A stretch of DNA of 64,000 bases, from NCBI GenBank assembly GCA_963576725.1, contig OY755252.1, positions 23,133,450 through 23,197,449 of the forward strand. Reading direction: 5' to 3'. The stretch comes from Azorinus chamasolen. Taxonomy: Eukaryota; Mollusca; Bivalvia; Cardiida; Solecurtidae. Made by a program: the position numbers and the translations under genes. The notes beneath the pieces are model-generated. The model was not told where the DNA came from. It ran no database searches and was given only the letters and a program-made list of their open reading frames with translations. Shown piece by piece: positions 11,662-22,739 of the stretch; within the stretch, counting starts at the first letter, position 1; each line of letters opens with the position of its first letter.

Positions 11662-12420
11662 TTACATTTTGTATTTGCCTATAAGTGAGCGAGTTCGATA
11701 ACAAAAGTTAGAGAATGTTTGTCTTAATTTATGATATCTATATCTTTGCTTAAGCAGCTTTTCAGTTAAAATGATATTTTGACTGTTAAAATCGTCAACA
11801 GATGAACAAGCTCTAACAAAGTTAATAAGTTGGGATATATAAACCCCGTGATATCCGTCAAGATGAGGGAAATGTATAATATTAAAATCAAAATAATCTC
11901 TTTTGTCATAAATTTTAGACGAACTCACTTCATTTAGGTCTAGATCAAGAAAACCTGTATAAGTGTCGGAAGAGTTATCTTTAATTAATTTGAGGTTATT
12001 TTGGTAAATTGTAGGAAACAGAACATTAAAGAAAGGGTTTTCTTGGTAAAAATATCATCCAAATATCGAGATGTTTCATTGAAGGCTTTATAATATCTTC
12101 TCGTGATTGTGGATTGAAACGTAACATGAAATATCTCTCATAGCAGTACAAAAACAAATCGGCGACCAGTGGTGCACATTTCGTACCCATGGGAATAGCA
12201 ATTACCTGACGGTATATAGCATTCCCATAGCGTGCAAATATGTTATCCAGAAGAACTGTTGTCAAACTTCTGAGCAAGTCCAATTGGTGTAATATTTCAT
12301 TTGCTCATCAGTAAAGAAACCTTTCAGCATCACCAATGGTGTATTTTCCCGGGCCAATATTTTCCGGATTAAGTTAATAAGTTTATCTTTATCATTCTCA
12401 GTGTTGTTATACCTTCTTAT
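11662..12420 (-). pseudogene. Reverse transcriptase remnant, Penelope-like type
   Basis: The minus strand encodes an RT with the fingers/palm string IPMGTKCAPLVADLFLYCYE near 12190-12130, a YLDDI catalytic motif near 12070 (in a different frame from the preceding block), and a C-terminal KIYDKRDYFDF..FPHLDG block at 11920-11850, then CSSVDDFNSQN near 11800. At least two frame changes interrupt it, one before and one after YLDDI. GT(K/N)CAPL.AD and Y.DD are RT signatures. The assignment to PLEs rather than another non-LTR class rests on overall resemblance and on the tandem 5' units, and is likely but not proven. The CSSVDDFNSQN segment is the source of part of the satellite at 60331-64000. 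Confidence 0.8.
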
Positions 12421-12826
12421 CCTTCGAGATCATGAATTTCAGTACTTCTTGTTTTGAAGATTGAATAACGCTTAAGCCGGTGCTAGGGGGCGTGAGCAGT
12501 GTTGCAATTTTTGCTCTCGGGGGATCACCTCCCTTCAGAATTTATAATCTTCACAACAGCAGATGTTAAGTGTTTGTGTGGCGGCCGAAAAACGTCGCCC
12601 CGTACTTCATTCTCAGTGTTGTTATACCTTCTGGTCCTTCGAGATCATGAATTTCAGTACTTCTTGTTTTGAAAATTGAATACCGCTTAAGCCGGTACTA
12701 GGGGGCGTGAGCAGTGTTGCACTTTCAATTACTGTTCATGAACAGACTCAATAAAGCCGAGTCTGCAGTTTTCTCTTTTTGTGTTGCAATTTGTGCTCTC
12801 GGGGGATCACCTCCCTTCAGAATTTT
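12410..12826 (-). repeat. Tandem 282-bp units joined to the RT remnant
   Basis: Unit boundaries (CTTCAGAA) lie at 12540 and 12822, a spacing of 282 bp, exactly as at 43658-44222. On the minus strand the units precede the RT: the inner unit passes from AACACTGAGAATGA directly into RT-side sequence at about 12396. The inner unit lacks about 65 bp between two GTTGCA repeats. Head-to-tail 5' units in front of an RT fit the pseudo-LTR organisation known for PLEs. Confidence 0.7.
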
Positions 12827-12829
12827 TAA

Positions 12830-13380
12830 TGAGGAAGGGTGAGAACAAAGTAGAAGAATCCTATGTGCTAACCGTGGATGCAAGAAACATTTTGTTCTAA
12901 GTTTGTTTAAGACTTATGAGTAATTCTTAATAGACCAGAAGAGATTTATTCCAGAAGTTTCATATGTCTTATCGCAATAGAATGTGATATATCATGTTAT
13001 ATTACTTATAGCCTATTGTTCAGAAATATTTCAATTTAAACTAAAGGTTGCATTGTAAATTGTAGATTTAAAAAATATTTGATTGAATCGAATATATCGC
13101 AATGAACTCTGGCTAAAATGTAATATATTAGGTTCTCATATAATTATTTGATATATTTAATTCAATTTTAGATAGTGGCCTTTTCCAGACAAATAGACTG
13201 AGAGATGTGATTATTCCATTGCATAAAATGGTGACAGACGTGATGTGAATACTTATAGACGTGTATAATTATAGAGGGTGTATGTACAATATTCAGGGAT
13301 ATTTTGAATAAGCGCATAGCAGAGTATTGTGAAACTAGAAAAGTGTGTCTGTATGACACAGTGATGCCCCCGTGTGGGTG
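12830..13380. other. No gene recognised
   Basis: AT-rich DNA. It includes a segment (13010-13110) partly repeated at 14230-14310 (CTATTGTTCAGAAATA), but no exon, RNA gene or element ends are visible. Confidence 0.4.
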
Positions 13381-13382
13381 CT

Positions 13383-14180
13383 TGCCTAGCTGTACGTAAA
13401 ATTCCTAAGTCATTTGACCTTGACATTGGGCTTGCGGGCAGCATGGGCCGGGTGCATAATGAAAGTACGGATGGTGTTGAATGTGTATATGCAATTCCAT
13501 TCCAATAGCTATAGCGGTTAGTGAGATATAAGACTATGAAAAAACTGTGACAACCAACTGCACGTAAAATTCCTAAGTCATTTGACCTTGAATTTGGGCT
13601 TGCGGGCAGCATAGGTCGGTGCGTAATGAAAGGATGGATGGTATTTAATATGTATATGCAATTCCCTGCAAATAGCTACAGCGGTTAGGGAGATATAAGA
13701 CTATGATAAAACTGTGACAACCAACTGCACGTAAAATTCCTAAGTCATTTGACCTTGACATTGGGCTTGCGGGCAGCATGGGCTGGGTGTGAAGTATGGA
13801 TGGTGTTTAATGTGTATATGCAATTCCATAGCAATAGCTACAGTGGTTAGGGAGATATAAGACAATGAAAAAACTGTGACAAAAAACTGCACGTAAATGT
13901 GACAACCAACTGCACGTAAAATGTCCAAGTCATTTGACCTCGACCTTGGGCTTACCGGCAGCATGGGTGGGATGTCAAATGATAACACAGATGGTAATTG
14001 ATGTGTATGTGAAGTTTCATGTGTATAAGTGTAGCAATTACTGACTTATAACACTTGAAAAACTGTGACATCCAACTGCACCTAAAAGAGTGACACACTG
14101 AGAGACGGACAGACAGACAGACAGACGGACGGACATGTGCAAAACATAATGCCCCCTGGCTATCGTCAACGGGGCCATAA
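13383..14180 (+). repeat. Tandem array, ~165-185-bp unit, 4-5 copies
   Basis: CTGCACGTAAAAT..CC.AAGTCATTTGACCT recurs at about 13388, 13557, 13724 and 13908, with a last partial copy at 14075. Each unit carries GGGCTTGCGGGCAGCATG and ends TAAGACTATGAAAAAACTG. The array stops in a GACA/GACG simple repeat (14103-14135) followed by CCCCCTGGCTATCGTCAACG. A related GACGGACAGACGAACAG tail occurs at 42500-42530. Probably an internally amplified short retroelement. Confidence 0.75.
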
Positions 14181-15860
14181 AAAGTCTTACCGGTCTGCCA
14201 GTTTTGATTTAGAACCGATAAACCTGCTATTGCAGTCTATTGTTCAGAAATAGTTGAATGCAAACGAAAGGTTGTATTGTATATTTGAATGTATATATCA
14301 CAATGTACACTGGCCAAAATTGTACAGGGACCGGAGTGATGTGAAATACTGTGGTTAATTAGGAACATATTTAACAATATAAAATCGTGTGTTATAGGGT
14401 GTAAAGATTACTAAGAGCTGTTTGAGTATGCGGTTGGATTGAGGCAAATGAGTACTATAAAAGTTGCACGGAATTCAGAGACAGCCTGGGTCCGGAATAC
14501 ACTCTGGATCAGGATCCACGTTGTCTCGATACACCCTACATATATATGATAATATAAGTACTCACTCGAAACTGTGATGATAATAATTTTGAATTACAGA
14601 AATGTTCTTATATTTCCGTGCCTAATGATCTAGTTCGTCTACAATATGAATTTAAGGGAGGCAAATCTGCTGAGGACATCGTTTAACTATGTTAGCATTG
14701 CCTCCATTGAACTAGTAATGCTACGCCTTAACCCATGTATGCATAAATATCTTTAAAGACAATATTGTCTTAGAATTCAAAATCTATAGGAATATTTTAG
14801 AATCTATATATAAATGGTAACAAATATTTATATTTATATTAATTTTGAGATCTTAATATATCTATATAGATCGATTTATATGTAATTTTTCAATATGCTA
14901 AACTTTTTCTAATATTTACATGCTGTTTGTTTTAAGGTGTTCTCGTTTTATGTTTTTTTGTGTTTACTATAGTCGGCAAATATCTTCTGATATAGCTAAT
15001 GCTATTTGTTGTAAATACGACTGAAAATAAAGCTTCTTGTATCTTGTAAACCTTTCAAAGTATTTAAAAGCTGCATTTGCATTGCCTTGTAGGTTTAGCC
15101 ATGCTATATAGTCATTGTTCATCGAAATAGATGTAATATGTATGGAGAATGTGAAGAAAAGCTTATTGTCTTGTTTGTAGATTGAAATCACTAGATATAG
15201 TTCTCAATCTTTTGTGCTATATTCACCAAGCATGGTTAAGCATTTTCCAAACAGTAACATACCGTCTTGTGAAATCCATGCTTCCATCGTCATAAAGAGG
15301 CTAAACTATAAATAAAATGACAATCCTGTTTGGCAATCAGAATATGCCATTAGAATCAAGTTTTAGGTTTCAAATCTGTAGACGTAATTTGGGTATTTAA
15401 AACTGGTCAACGATTACAAAACAGAAGAATGTTCACAGTCACCTATGATGAATATCGTATAAACTTGATAGTAGCTGTACCTGGCAGATGCATTTACACA
15501 ACATTTGTTTTATTGCATGTGACTTGGAAGGTGAATCCATACGAAGTCCGCCGTCAGTTCAGATGTCAACTGAAAAAGACTGAGCATAACCGCACACCGG
15601 TAACAACGAGCCGAATCCCGACAACAACGAATAGTGGTAAAGCAATAGTATCCTGATTGCATATTGAATTTTAGATATATTATTTGCCATGCGTTTTAAT
15701 ACCTTTGTGTTTATCGGTGTCTTGTATTCCATATATATCCACATTCTCTTTTATTGGTCGATATGCGTGGACGATTGTATTTCTTTAATTTCACATCCAT
15801 GATGTAACGTTTGCCATGTTTGTCTCGTTGTCAGTTTCTTGATATTGTCTCTATATCTTA
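14180..15860. other. No gene recognised
   Basis: AT-rich unique-looking sequence with short chance open frames (14967-15191, 15429-15656). I found no protein-like string with splice sites and no element ends. Confidence 0.4.
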
Positions 15861-16221
15861 TAGAGACTAATAGGTTAGAGCCGAAGATGGAACGCCTTTA
15901 TCCGACGACGGGAGAAACGGTTGAGGCGAGGCCTGCCGAGCCTTAACTGTTTTCTCTCCGAGTCGGATAAAGGCGTCCAGTCTACGGCACTAACTTTTTA
16001 TTCGATTTATCCAGTCAATTAAGCATTATAATTTATTAGATAGACCCATAAAACATTACAATCTTGATTACAAGAACTAATATACATTTTGTGTTGTTTC
16101 GATCAACGGAGCTCCCTTTTCATTTCAAATAAGATGTAAATGAGGTACCACGAAGGACAATAACTTCGATACTTACATTACAAGAACAAAACGAGTTACC
16201 GTCGTTTCAGTTTCGGGTTCT

Positions 16222-17041
16222 ACGACAAGGCATTTCTCAACCAGAATTTTATGGGGATGTTATCTACAAACTTAGGAAAATTCGGGGTCATATCCATTTT
16301 CATGATTTGTTTATAAAACGCATTAAAAAATTTAAAAAGAAAGGTTATGATCCTATTATATTGCAACACACTGCATGTTTGGTTATCGACCCTTTTACAG
16401 TCGGTAGCTACGCTTCCCTCTTTGCTTGCGCGATGACAGGCCGAGGGTAGTACTCTATGATGGTATACTCTTAAACTTGGATACAGGAGGAGCTTACCAG
16501 ACTCATGTATTATTTTTTCCCTGTCGTGCCCTTAACGGCTTACCTGCAGGTGCTCTGACTTCAGCAAAGTCATTGAGTACATATTTGACGGATTGTCACA
16601 GTTATTATGCTATGTTTTACATGTTGTCCTGTGTTCACCGTCGTCTATGTTGTGGGTAAGTCCAGCGGGGATACCTTTATTTACAATATTTGTAAAGCTA
16701 GGGTGACTTTGAGAGAAGTGTGAGGTTAGGACGTCCGTAAACCGGTTTAAACCCCCAGTGGTGTTTTTGCTGCTGACCGTGCCAAGGCGGTACTCTCTTT
16801 GTCACCCTTCCTTTTTTTTGCCTTGCGTCTTTGTGCTTGTGGTTTGTTCATGTTGTGGAACGTTTGTCCCTGGTTCTTGTGTGTCTTTTGGTGTTTTCTG
16901 TGTTCATTTCGTGTGTGTGTGTGTGCGTGTGCGTTTGGGTGTGTGGTTGTGTGTGTGTGTGTTTCATGCTGTCTATCGGTGTTTTGGTGGTGGTTGTGTC
17001 TTGCATGTGGCTTTGCCTGCTTGACTTTACTACTTTTCCAT
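16222..17041 (+). mobile_element. PLE 3' fragment inserted in S element copy 1
   Basis: Coding remnant first: a QPEFYGDVIYKLRKIRGHI string near 16235-16295, then TACLVIDPFTVG near 16372-16410. The non-coding tail follows, ending in a GT-rich microsatellite (16908-16962) and TTTACTACTTTTCCATT. The flanks rejoin S-element sequence (GGTTCT | TAGATAGG) that is continuous in copies 2 and 3. A near-identical tail lies inverted at 22093-22737. Confidence 0.75.
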
Positions 17042-17265
17042 TCTAGATAGGCCTACTCATAAATCGATAGGGCAGGTCTATGACAATTCTCTTCGCTTTC
17101 AGAGCGTCTCATTCAAATTATCGTGCGAGTAAAAAGAAACGATTACGGTAACTATTTATCCATTTATTACTGCTCTCTGACTTGATTTTTATCAAAAACG
17201 CGTTTCAAAAGCGGTGGATTAATCTAATAAAAGTTCAAATAATAGATTAGCAACGGCATGTTATA

Positions 17266-17342
17266 GCGACTGTGGCTCAATAGGTAATGTTAGAAATTCG
17301 CTTTTGTATGATCCGGTTTGGGTTCGAATCCACCAATAGCCA
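17266..17342 (+). ncRNA. tRNA-like module of S element copy 1
   Basis: GTGGCTCAATAGGTAATG resembles a pol III box A and GGGTTCGAATCCACC contains a perfect box B core GTTCGAATC. The acceptor ends do not pair well, so it is not a functional tRNA gene. It occupies the same place as 28984-29076 and 43317-43412 in the other copies. Confidence 0.55.
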
Positions 17343-17842
17343 TATTGTTTTTCTTCTCTTTGGTTTTCATTTCTCTTATTTGTATAATTCTACTGGTGAA
17401 TTTTCTTTTATTCCGTCAACATATGCATATTAACAGGATATTAAAATTGTTCCAAGACTATAGAATTATTACACCTTAGATATGTCTACTAGCCTAATAA
17501 AACGACTATTACCGGAAGTAACCCAATAAACCTTAGTTTATCTGCGCCCCTTTATCACGTCACTAGATAAGCATGATGACTGGATAAAATATAATAATCG
17601 TCTTGAATACTATCCTATATACAAAATGTATTACACCGTTGACGGAAATAAACATGTTAGGAAATGGAAGAAAAAGAGTAAACAAATCAAAATCAACCGA
17701 AACCTCTCAGATGATCGCTTGTATCGATACTTGTTTCGTTCTGTTTGTTGTGATTAAGCTTAAAAGAAAGAATCGAGTATATAAAAAATGATGTAACAAC
17801 ATTATAATTGGTACTCACTATGTTTTTTTCATGTATTATCAG

Positions 17843-17943
17843 CGTCTTTGAATCTCACCAAATGCCCGGACACATGGATAGCATATCAGGGTTCTTGCTA
17901 CCTGTTTGGTCATCAGAATGCCGTCAATTTTGTAACTGCCCAG
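17843..17943 (+). CDS. C-type lectin-like domain gene, exon a
   Basis: After the acceptor TATTATCAG come two bases of a split codon, then SLNLTKCPDTWIAYQGSCYL.., the start of a C-type lectin-like domain (CP..W....SCY). The exon ends TAACTGCCCAG|GTAAAG in phase 0. 33 codons. CTLDs are extracellular ligand-binding folds; in bivalves large families serve in immunity and feeding. A signal-peptide exon must lie upstream, but I could not identify it; a PLE-bearing element fills much of the upstream 1.9 kb. Confidence 0.85.
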
Positions 17944-17959
17944 GTAAAGTTCATGTATG

Positions 17960-18220
17960 TATTTGTACGTATATATCTGTATATTCCTGTGTTTTTCTGT
18001 CTTTGTGTCTCTGTTCATGTGTAAGCAGGTATCTGTGTTAACACCCCTGTTTGTGTCTGTGGATATGTCATTGTGTTTTTATGCATATATACCTGTGAGT
18101 CAGTGTGTTTGAATGAGTGCGTGTGTGCGTGCGTGTTTGCGTGTGTGCATGCATGCGTATTTATATGTGTGTTTTTGCGTGTTTGTTTATGTTTGTGTAC
18201 GTGGGCATGTATTATCAATA
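17960..18220 (+). repeat. GT-rich degenerate simple repeat in lectin intron
   Basis: The first lectin intron carries irregular TGTGTGT/TGCGTG/TATGT runs. The minus-strand complement gives a His/Thr-rich open frame that is only a shadow of the repeat. Confidence 0.8.
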
Positions 18221-18291
18221 TTTGTTATATCAATAGTTTATTATTTATTTAGCAACTATATCTAACGTTAATATAGTATTGTGTATTGCAG

Positions 18292-18382
18292 CATTTTTGC
18301 GCACAAAGAAACAGCCATCTTGTCAACATCAAAGACGGAAAGGAGAACAGTTTTATCAAATCAACCATAACAAAGGTTGCAG
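18292..18382 (+). CDS. C-type lectin-like domain gene, exon b
   Basis: The acceptor GTATTGCAG leads to HFCAQRNSHLVNIKDGKENS.., the helix-2 and strand part of a CTLD (C...G/N..L..I....E). It ends ..KVAG across a GTATAC donor, leaving one base. Phase 0 at the start matches exon a, and the single base left matches exon c. 30 codons. Confidence 0.85.
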
Positions 18383-18619
18383 GTATACAATCAATTAACT
18401 TAACATACAACGAACACTTGTCAAACGAGATAAAGAATATGTAACTATGTAATAATAATCATGATGATGCACGTTCATACTTATATTCAATTCATTAGAC
18501 TTCGGTTAATATTTACGCGGCAAATGTCAATGTAATTGCAGTGTTGCAGTGCCCTTAACTCCAAACTCCTAACCTCTATATTTTCCATGTTTTGCATGCA
18601 TATACCCTACTGTGTTTGT

Positions 18620-18800
18620 CGTCAGTTTTATTGTGGAGCAGCCGAGCAGGGCATATACTTATTTACACTGTTCGTCTGATGGGTGTAGATGGGATAAGTG
18701 TGAGGTTGGACGAGTCCCCTAACCATGGTTTGAACCCTCAATGTCCTTTCTAATGCGGTAATCCTGCTTTCACTCTGTTGCGGGTTTGTATCGTGCATTG
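18620..18800 (+). repeat. Diverged PLE tail in lectin intron 2
   Basis: GGGATAAGTGTGAGGTTGG, the AACC..GGTTTGAACCC string and GCGGTAATCCTGCTTTC follow the order of the tail copies at 16690-16800 and 30520-30600, but with many changes. Confidence 0.5.
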
Positions 18801-19782
18801 TTTATGCTTTTGTACTTTTGATTGTGTACGTGCGATATGATTGTAAATGTGTGAGCTTCTATTGCTGTCTGCGAACGCGCATTTCATTGTGCTTCCAGTG
18901 TCGCGATACACTGTCGTGAATCAATGCAACATTTCATGCCAGACTTCTGTTTTTATCATATTTAGAGTAGCAGTGACAGAAGGCTAGATCACCGATATTG
19001 ACTTTTCAGTAAGTCGTTTTGTGACGTTATGTCTTATCATACGTCTTTTGTGTCGCGTGGCGTCACATGTTGTCTTTGTTTTCGTTGAATTTTGTTGAGG
19101 TTTTGACTTACGGCACTGTGTATATTTGTTAATGTGGAGCAGACAAGGAATAGTTCTATGCAGGTCGTGTGTGTATGTAAGAGCTGGTATTTCGTTGTGT
19201 CTCAGTAGTTGTCACTTCTGTGTATCATTTCCATTTTTCCTTTTACTGTAAGTAGTATGCAAATGTGTAGTATTACTATTCAACATAATTTTTTATACAT
19301 TTTACGAGTCATCTACATTCTCTGTTAAAACAATACAATTCTAATAGATAAGTAAAATTGAATGGATTCATATATATACTTTTCACAAAACAATGAAACA
19401 ATGTAGTCTTTATAAATTGATGTTGTTTTTATACCATACCATCACTAAATTAGTTTTAATATTTTGTCTGCATCAAATAAGAAAACTGTCAGATTTCTTT
19501 GTTAGAATAAAGTTTAAGTTTACAAACACAAAACACCAAACTACCAAAGCCATTTTGCTGTCTAATTTGTATTCTATGTTGAACTGTACAAACATTTAGA
19601 TACATCAGGGGTTGAGTTTTAGTGATCGGTGAAGCAGTAATATATGTTATATATTTACAGTCATTCAAAGCAACGCCATCGCCCGTTGTCACTGTTCAGT
19701 GCTCGAGTATAAATATTGTAATGTCAGTACATATAGCCCAATTTATGTTCAAAGCGTCAATCTTAAACTTAAATATTTGTAG
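18800..19782. other. Remainder of lectin intron 2
   Basis: No exon or element end is visible. The intron runs to the AATATTTGTAG acceptor at 19782. Short open frames at 19393-19599 and 19622-19822 are partly intron and partly a shadow of the last lectin exon. Confidence 0.5.
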
Positions 19783-20003
19783 GTATCCACTTCTGGGTAG
19801 GTATGACGGACAAAACAATTGAAGGGATTTGGGTGTGGACTGATACACAACAAGAAGCGGAAATCTACGGATGGAAAGTAGGCGAGCCTAATAGCAGCGG
19901 TGGAAATGAAGATTGCGTGAGTGTTGAGTCATTCGGTTGGACAGATGTCTCTTGTTCCAGTCTTTTCTTACCTCTTTGCGAAACGAGAGGCTCGGACAAT
20001 TGA
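19783..20003 (+). CDS. C-type lectin-like domain gene, last exon
   Basis: The acceptor is AATATTTGTAG. The exon completes a Gly codon and reads IHFWVGMTDKTIEGIWVWTD.., the conserved WVG..D..EG.W.W core. Then come GEPNSSGGNEDC (an EPN motif, known in other CTLDs for Ca-dependent mannose-type binding) and SFGWTDVSC, where the usual WND is WTD, followed by LPLCE and a TGA stop 7 codons later. The loss of Asn from WND removes a Ca ligand, so sugar binding may be altered. The domain is complete with exons a and b (about 136 residues in all). Confidence in the fold is high; the ligand is unknown. Confidence 0.92.
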
Positions 20004-20222
20004 CATTTATTAGTTATCCTGATACCAATCGAATTAACAATTTCTATCAGTAATGAACGTGCAGTTTATTTTCAATGTTAAGAGATGTAAATGCATAGAT
20101 CAGGACAATATTTATGTAAATACAAATTGCAAGCAACAATTATGTACTTATAAACGTATGTTAAAATGAAAATACGCATATCCTGTTTTATAATATAACA
20201 TTATCCATCAACTAACATTTAT

Positions 20223-20322
20223 ATAGAACGATGCAAGACATATCAGTATTTATATTAGAACGATGCAAGACATATCAGTATTTATATTAGAACGATGCAA
20301 GAAATATCAGCATTTATATGTC
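20223..20322 (+). repeat. Three tandem 33-bp repeats after lectin stop
   Basis: AGAACGATGCAAGACATATC appears three times in succession (the last with one change), with ATTTATATT spacers. They lie 220 bp after the lectin stop codon and may be in its 3' UTR or just beyond. Confidence 0.9.
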
Positions 20323-20339
20323 CTTCATATGAGCACATA

Positions 20340-22090
20340 CTCCCATTTCTTCAAACGCGGACTTTTTTCCTAATCTACTACGCTACTGCTGTTACTTGGA
20401 ACGCAAGCCTATAGTCACCTGACCTTAACGGTGTATTCCGTTGATTAACAATCAATATCAAAGGATTAGAATCTCTATCGCATGCACACCACATCAAATC
20501 TCTCAAATAGGAGACATTTGATCGGGTCAAACATTATTTGTTTATCATAAGTTTGTAGCAAGTAAGAGCCTTTAATACTGAATGAACTATATACTTAAAC
20601 ACTAACGGACTATTCCACTTTGATAATTCATGGTTAAAAGGGTTATGGGAATAAGGTTGCAGTCATCAAATTATCAAGGGTCATACAGCGGCATGTGTGA
20701 TCATATATAACTATGTGTGATAAATGCATGATACAATGCACCCTATTATACGATACAATTTGATTTGTTATAGTCGATGATACATCACAGGGTAGCATGA
20801 AATGATTTGACATGATTCGCGACATACAGTTTTTGTTACATGCATATTAAACATGAAACACATTTAAAGTTTGATTGTAAATCCGGCTTATGTATATTCA
20901 TTCATGTAAGGTCATACATATTTGCTGATAATGTTACATGTACAAAACAACACCATATGTGAACTGTTCTGTTAGGAAATATGGTTTTACCCTACATAAT
21001 GTAACAGAGTATGCTGATATTTAGTCTTTGATGTTTTACTGTTGGGTGTCTATCTATTCAATAAGTTCCATTTTAATGTTTTCATGCTAGATCTAGATTC
21101 TAGATCTAGACTGATGTATTCATAAACATGTTATATTTTAGTGAAACGTTAAAGTAGGGAAGTCATTGCAGACACATTCTCACTCATCCATTTACAAGTC
21201 ATCATACATGTACATGTTTGTTGTCAGTTACCTGGATCAGTGGACATCTTTTAACAGGAATTGTGGGTAAATGACCTTATTTTTCCACAAGTATCATCCA
21301 GCGTCCTTTGAAGTTTTCCAGAAACAGTTACTTTTCTCACAAAGTATGTCGATTTCAAGGGGTTTCTCCATAATTTCAATTGACTAAGCGGGTTAACTTT
21401 AGAGTTCAACTTTGTTTACGTCGTGTATATTTAGCACATTCTTTGATGACGTTATAAATGACGTAGTGTGGTGATCAACTTTGATCACTACCGATCAAAG
21501 TCGATCGCGCTCCATTTGGATCACAACGATCCATTTTATGGTGATCCTACCCATTTCTGTGGTGATCATGCCCAGTTTGGGGGCGATCCAGTCATATCAG
21601 GAGCAGATATTCTGCGTTCATGGTCTTTTTCCGATAGAACCTGAGAGGCACACATAGAGCGTCTGACCTGCCTGAATATTCAAATATTTTTGTTTCGGCT
21701 TTTACACTACGTCTGCTGAAGGTGCCTATATTAGAACATTCCTTTTATGAATAATCCAGTTTACTCATCCTTTTATAACTATTTACAACAAGAATTTCGT
21801 TAATCTGTACACAAGACGACTCCCTATGGTTGACGCTGAATCCATCGTTACGTAGTAATCTCCCGTGAAAGCTTTTCCGATCGGTAATGAAACACAGTCT
21901 GCAGTGGCACTATTTTATTATAGATTGTAATAAAACTCTGTTATAACCAATATTTGATGTCAACTTCTTTGAAACTGCAAATATTGACGTATATATTTAT
22001 GCATGTGATTAAATTGACAGAACTACACTGGTGTTAGTTATCAAAGTACCGAAGGTACTGATCCTCCTCAGCGCTACCACATTTAACATT
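20340..22090. other. No gene recognised
   Basis: AT-rich. An oddity at 21465-21595 is repeated GATCA/GATC words (GTGATCAACTTTGATCACTA and following), a degenerate low-order repeat. No exon is supported. Confidence 0.45.
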
Positions 22091-22092
22091 CC

Positions 22093-22169
22093 AATGGAAA
22101 AGTAGTAAAGTCAAGCAGGCAAAGCCACATGCAAGACGCAACCACCACCAAAACACCGATAGACAGCAT

Positions 22170-22206
<37 letters not shown>

Positions 22207-22737
22207 CCACACACCCAAACGCACACACACACACACACACGAAATGAACACAGAAAACACCAACAGACACACAAGAAACAGGGACAAACGTTCCACAACA
22301 TGAACAAACCACAAGCACAAAGACGCAAGGCCAACAAAAGGAAGGGTGACAAAGAGAGTACCGCCTTGGCACGGTCAGCAGCAAAAACACCACTGGGAGT
22401 TTAAACCGGTTTACGGACGTCCTAACCTCACACTTCTCTCAAAGTCACCCTAGCTTTACAAATATTGTAAATAAAGGTATCCCCGCTGGACTTACCCACA
22501 ACATAGACGACGGTGAACACAGGACAACATGTAAAACATAGCATAATAACTGTGACAATCCGTCAAATATGTACTCAATGACTTTGCTGAAGTCAGAGCA
22601 CCTGCAGGTAAGCCGTTAAGGGCACGACAGGGAAAAAGTAATACATGAGTCTGGTAAGCTCCTCCTGTATCCAAGTTTAAGAGTATACCATCATAGAGTA
22701 CTACCCTCGGCCTGTCATCGCGCAAGCAAAGAGGGAA
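22093..22737 (-). mobile_element. PLE 3' tail, inverted partner of 16414-17041
   Basis: On the minus strand this matches 16414-17041 almost base for base, except for a longer CA/TG microsatellite (22171-22240) and a few substitutions. It starts in the PLE coding remnant (CCCTCTTTGCTTGCGCGATG) and ends at the TTTACTACTTTTCCATT terminus. Every open frame on it is repeat-derived. Confidence 0.85.
22171..22240. repeat. (AC)n microsatellite inside PLE tail
   Basis: A pure ACACAC run, then AACCACACACCCAAACGC and a second AC run. It corresponds to the shorter GT run at 16908-16962. Confidence 0.95.
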
Positions 22738-22739
22738 TA

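Larger units (their letters stand above)
15868..17590 (+). mobile_element. S element copy 1 (hairpin plus tRNA-like), split by a PLE tail
   Basis: The left hairpin runs from 15868 to ~16005: TAGGTTAGAGCCGAAGATGG faces TCTACGGCACTAAC, with an inner GGATAAAGGCGTCC pairing. It is followed by ATTTATCCAGTC; the far end is GACTGGATAAAAT at 17578-17590. Between lie sequence shared with copies 2 and 3 and a tRNA-like module (17266-17342). A PLE 3' fragment interrupts it at 16222-17041. The inverted ATTTATCCAGTC/GACTGGATAAAT ends suggest a non-autonomous DNA transposon. Confidence 0.7.

Noticed and set aside
16758..17050. Open frames rich in Val/Cys/Phe at 16758-17050 and on the minus strand at 22034-22393
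   Set aside because: They are translations of the PLE tail and its GT microsatellite, duplicated with it.
22129..22404. 91-codon His/Thr-rich frame
   Set aside because: Complement of the same tail and of the AC repeat.
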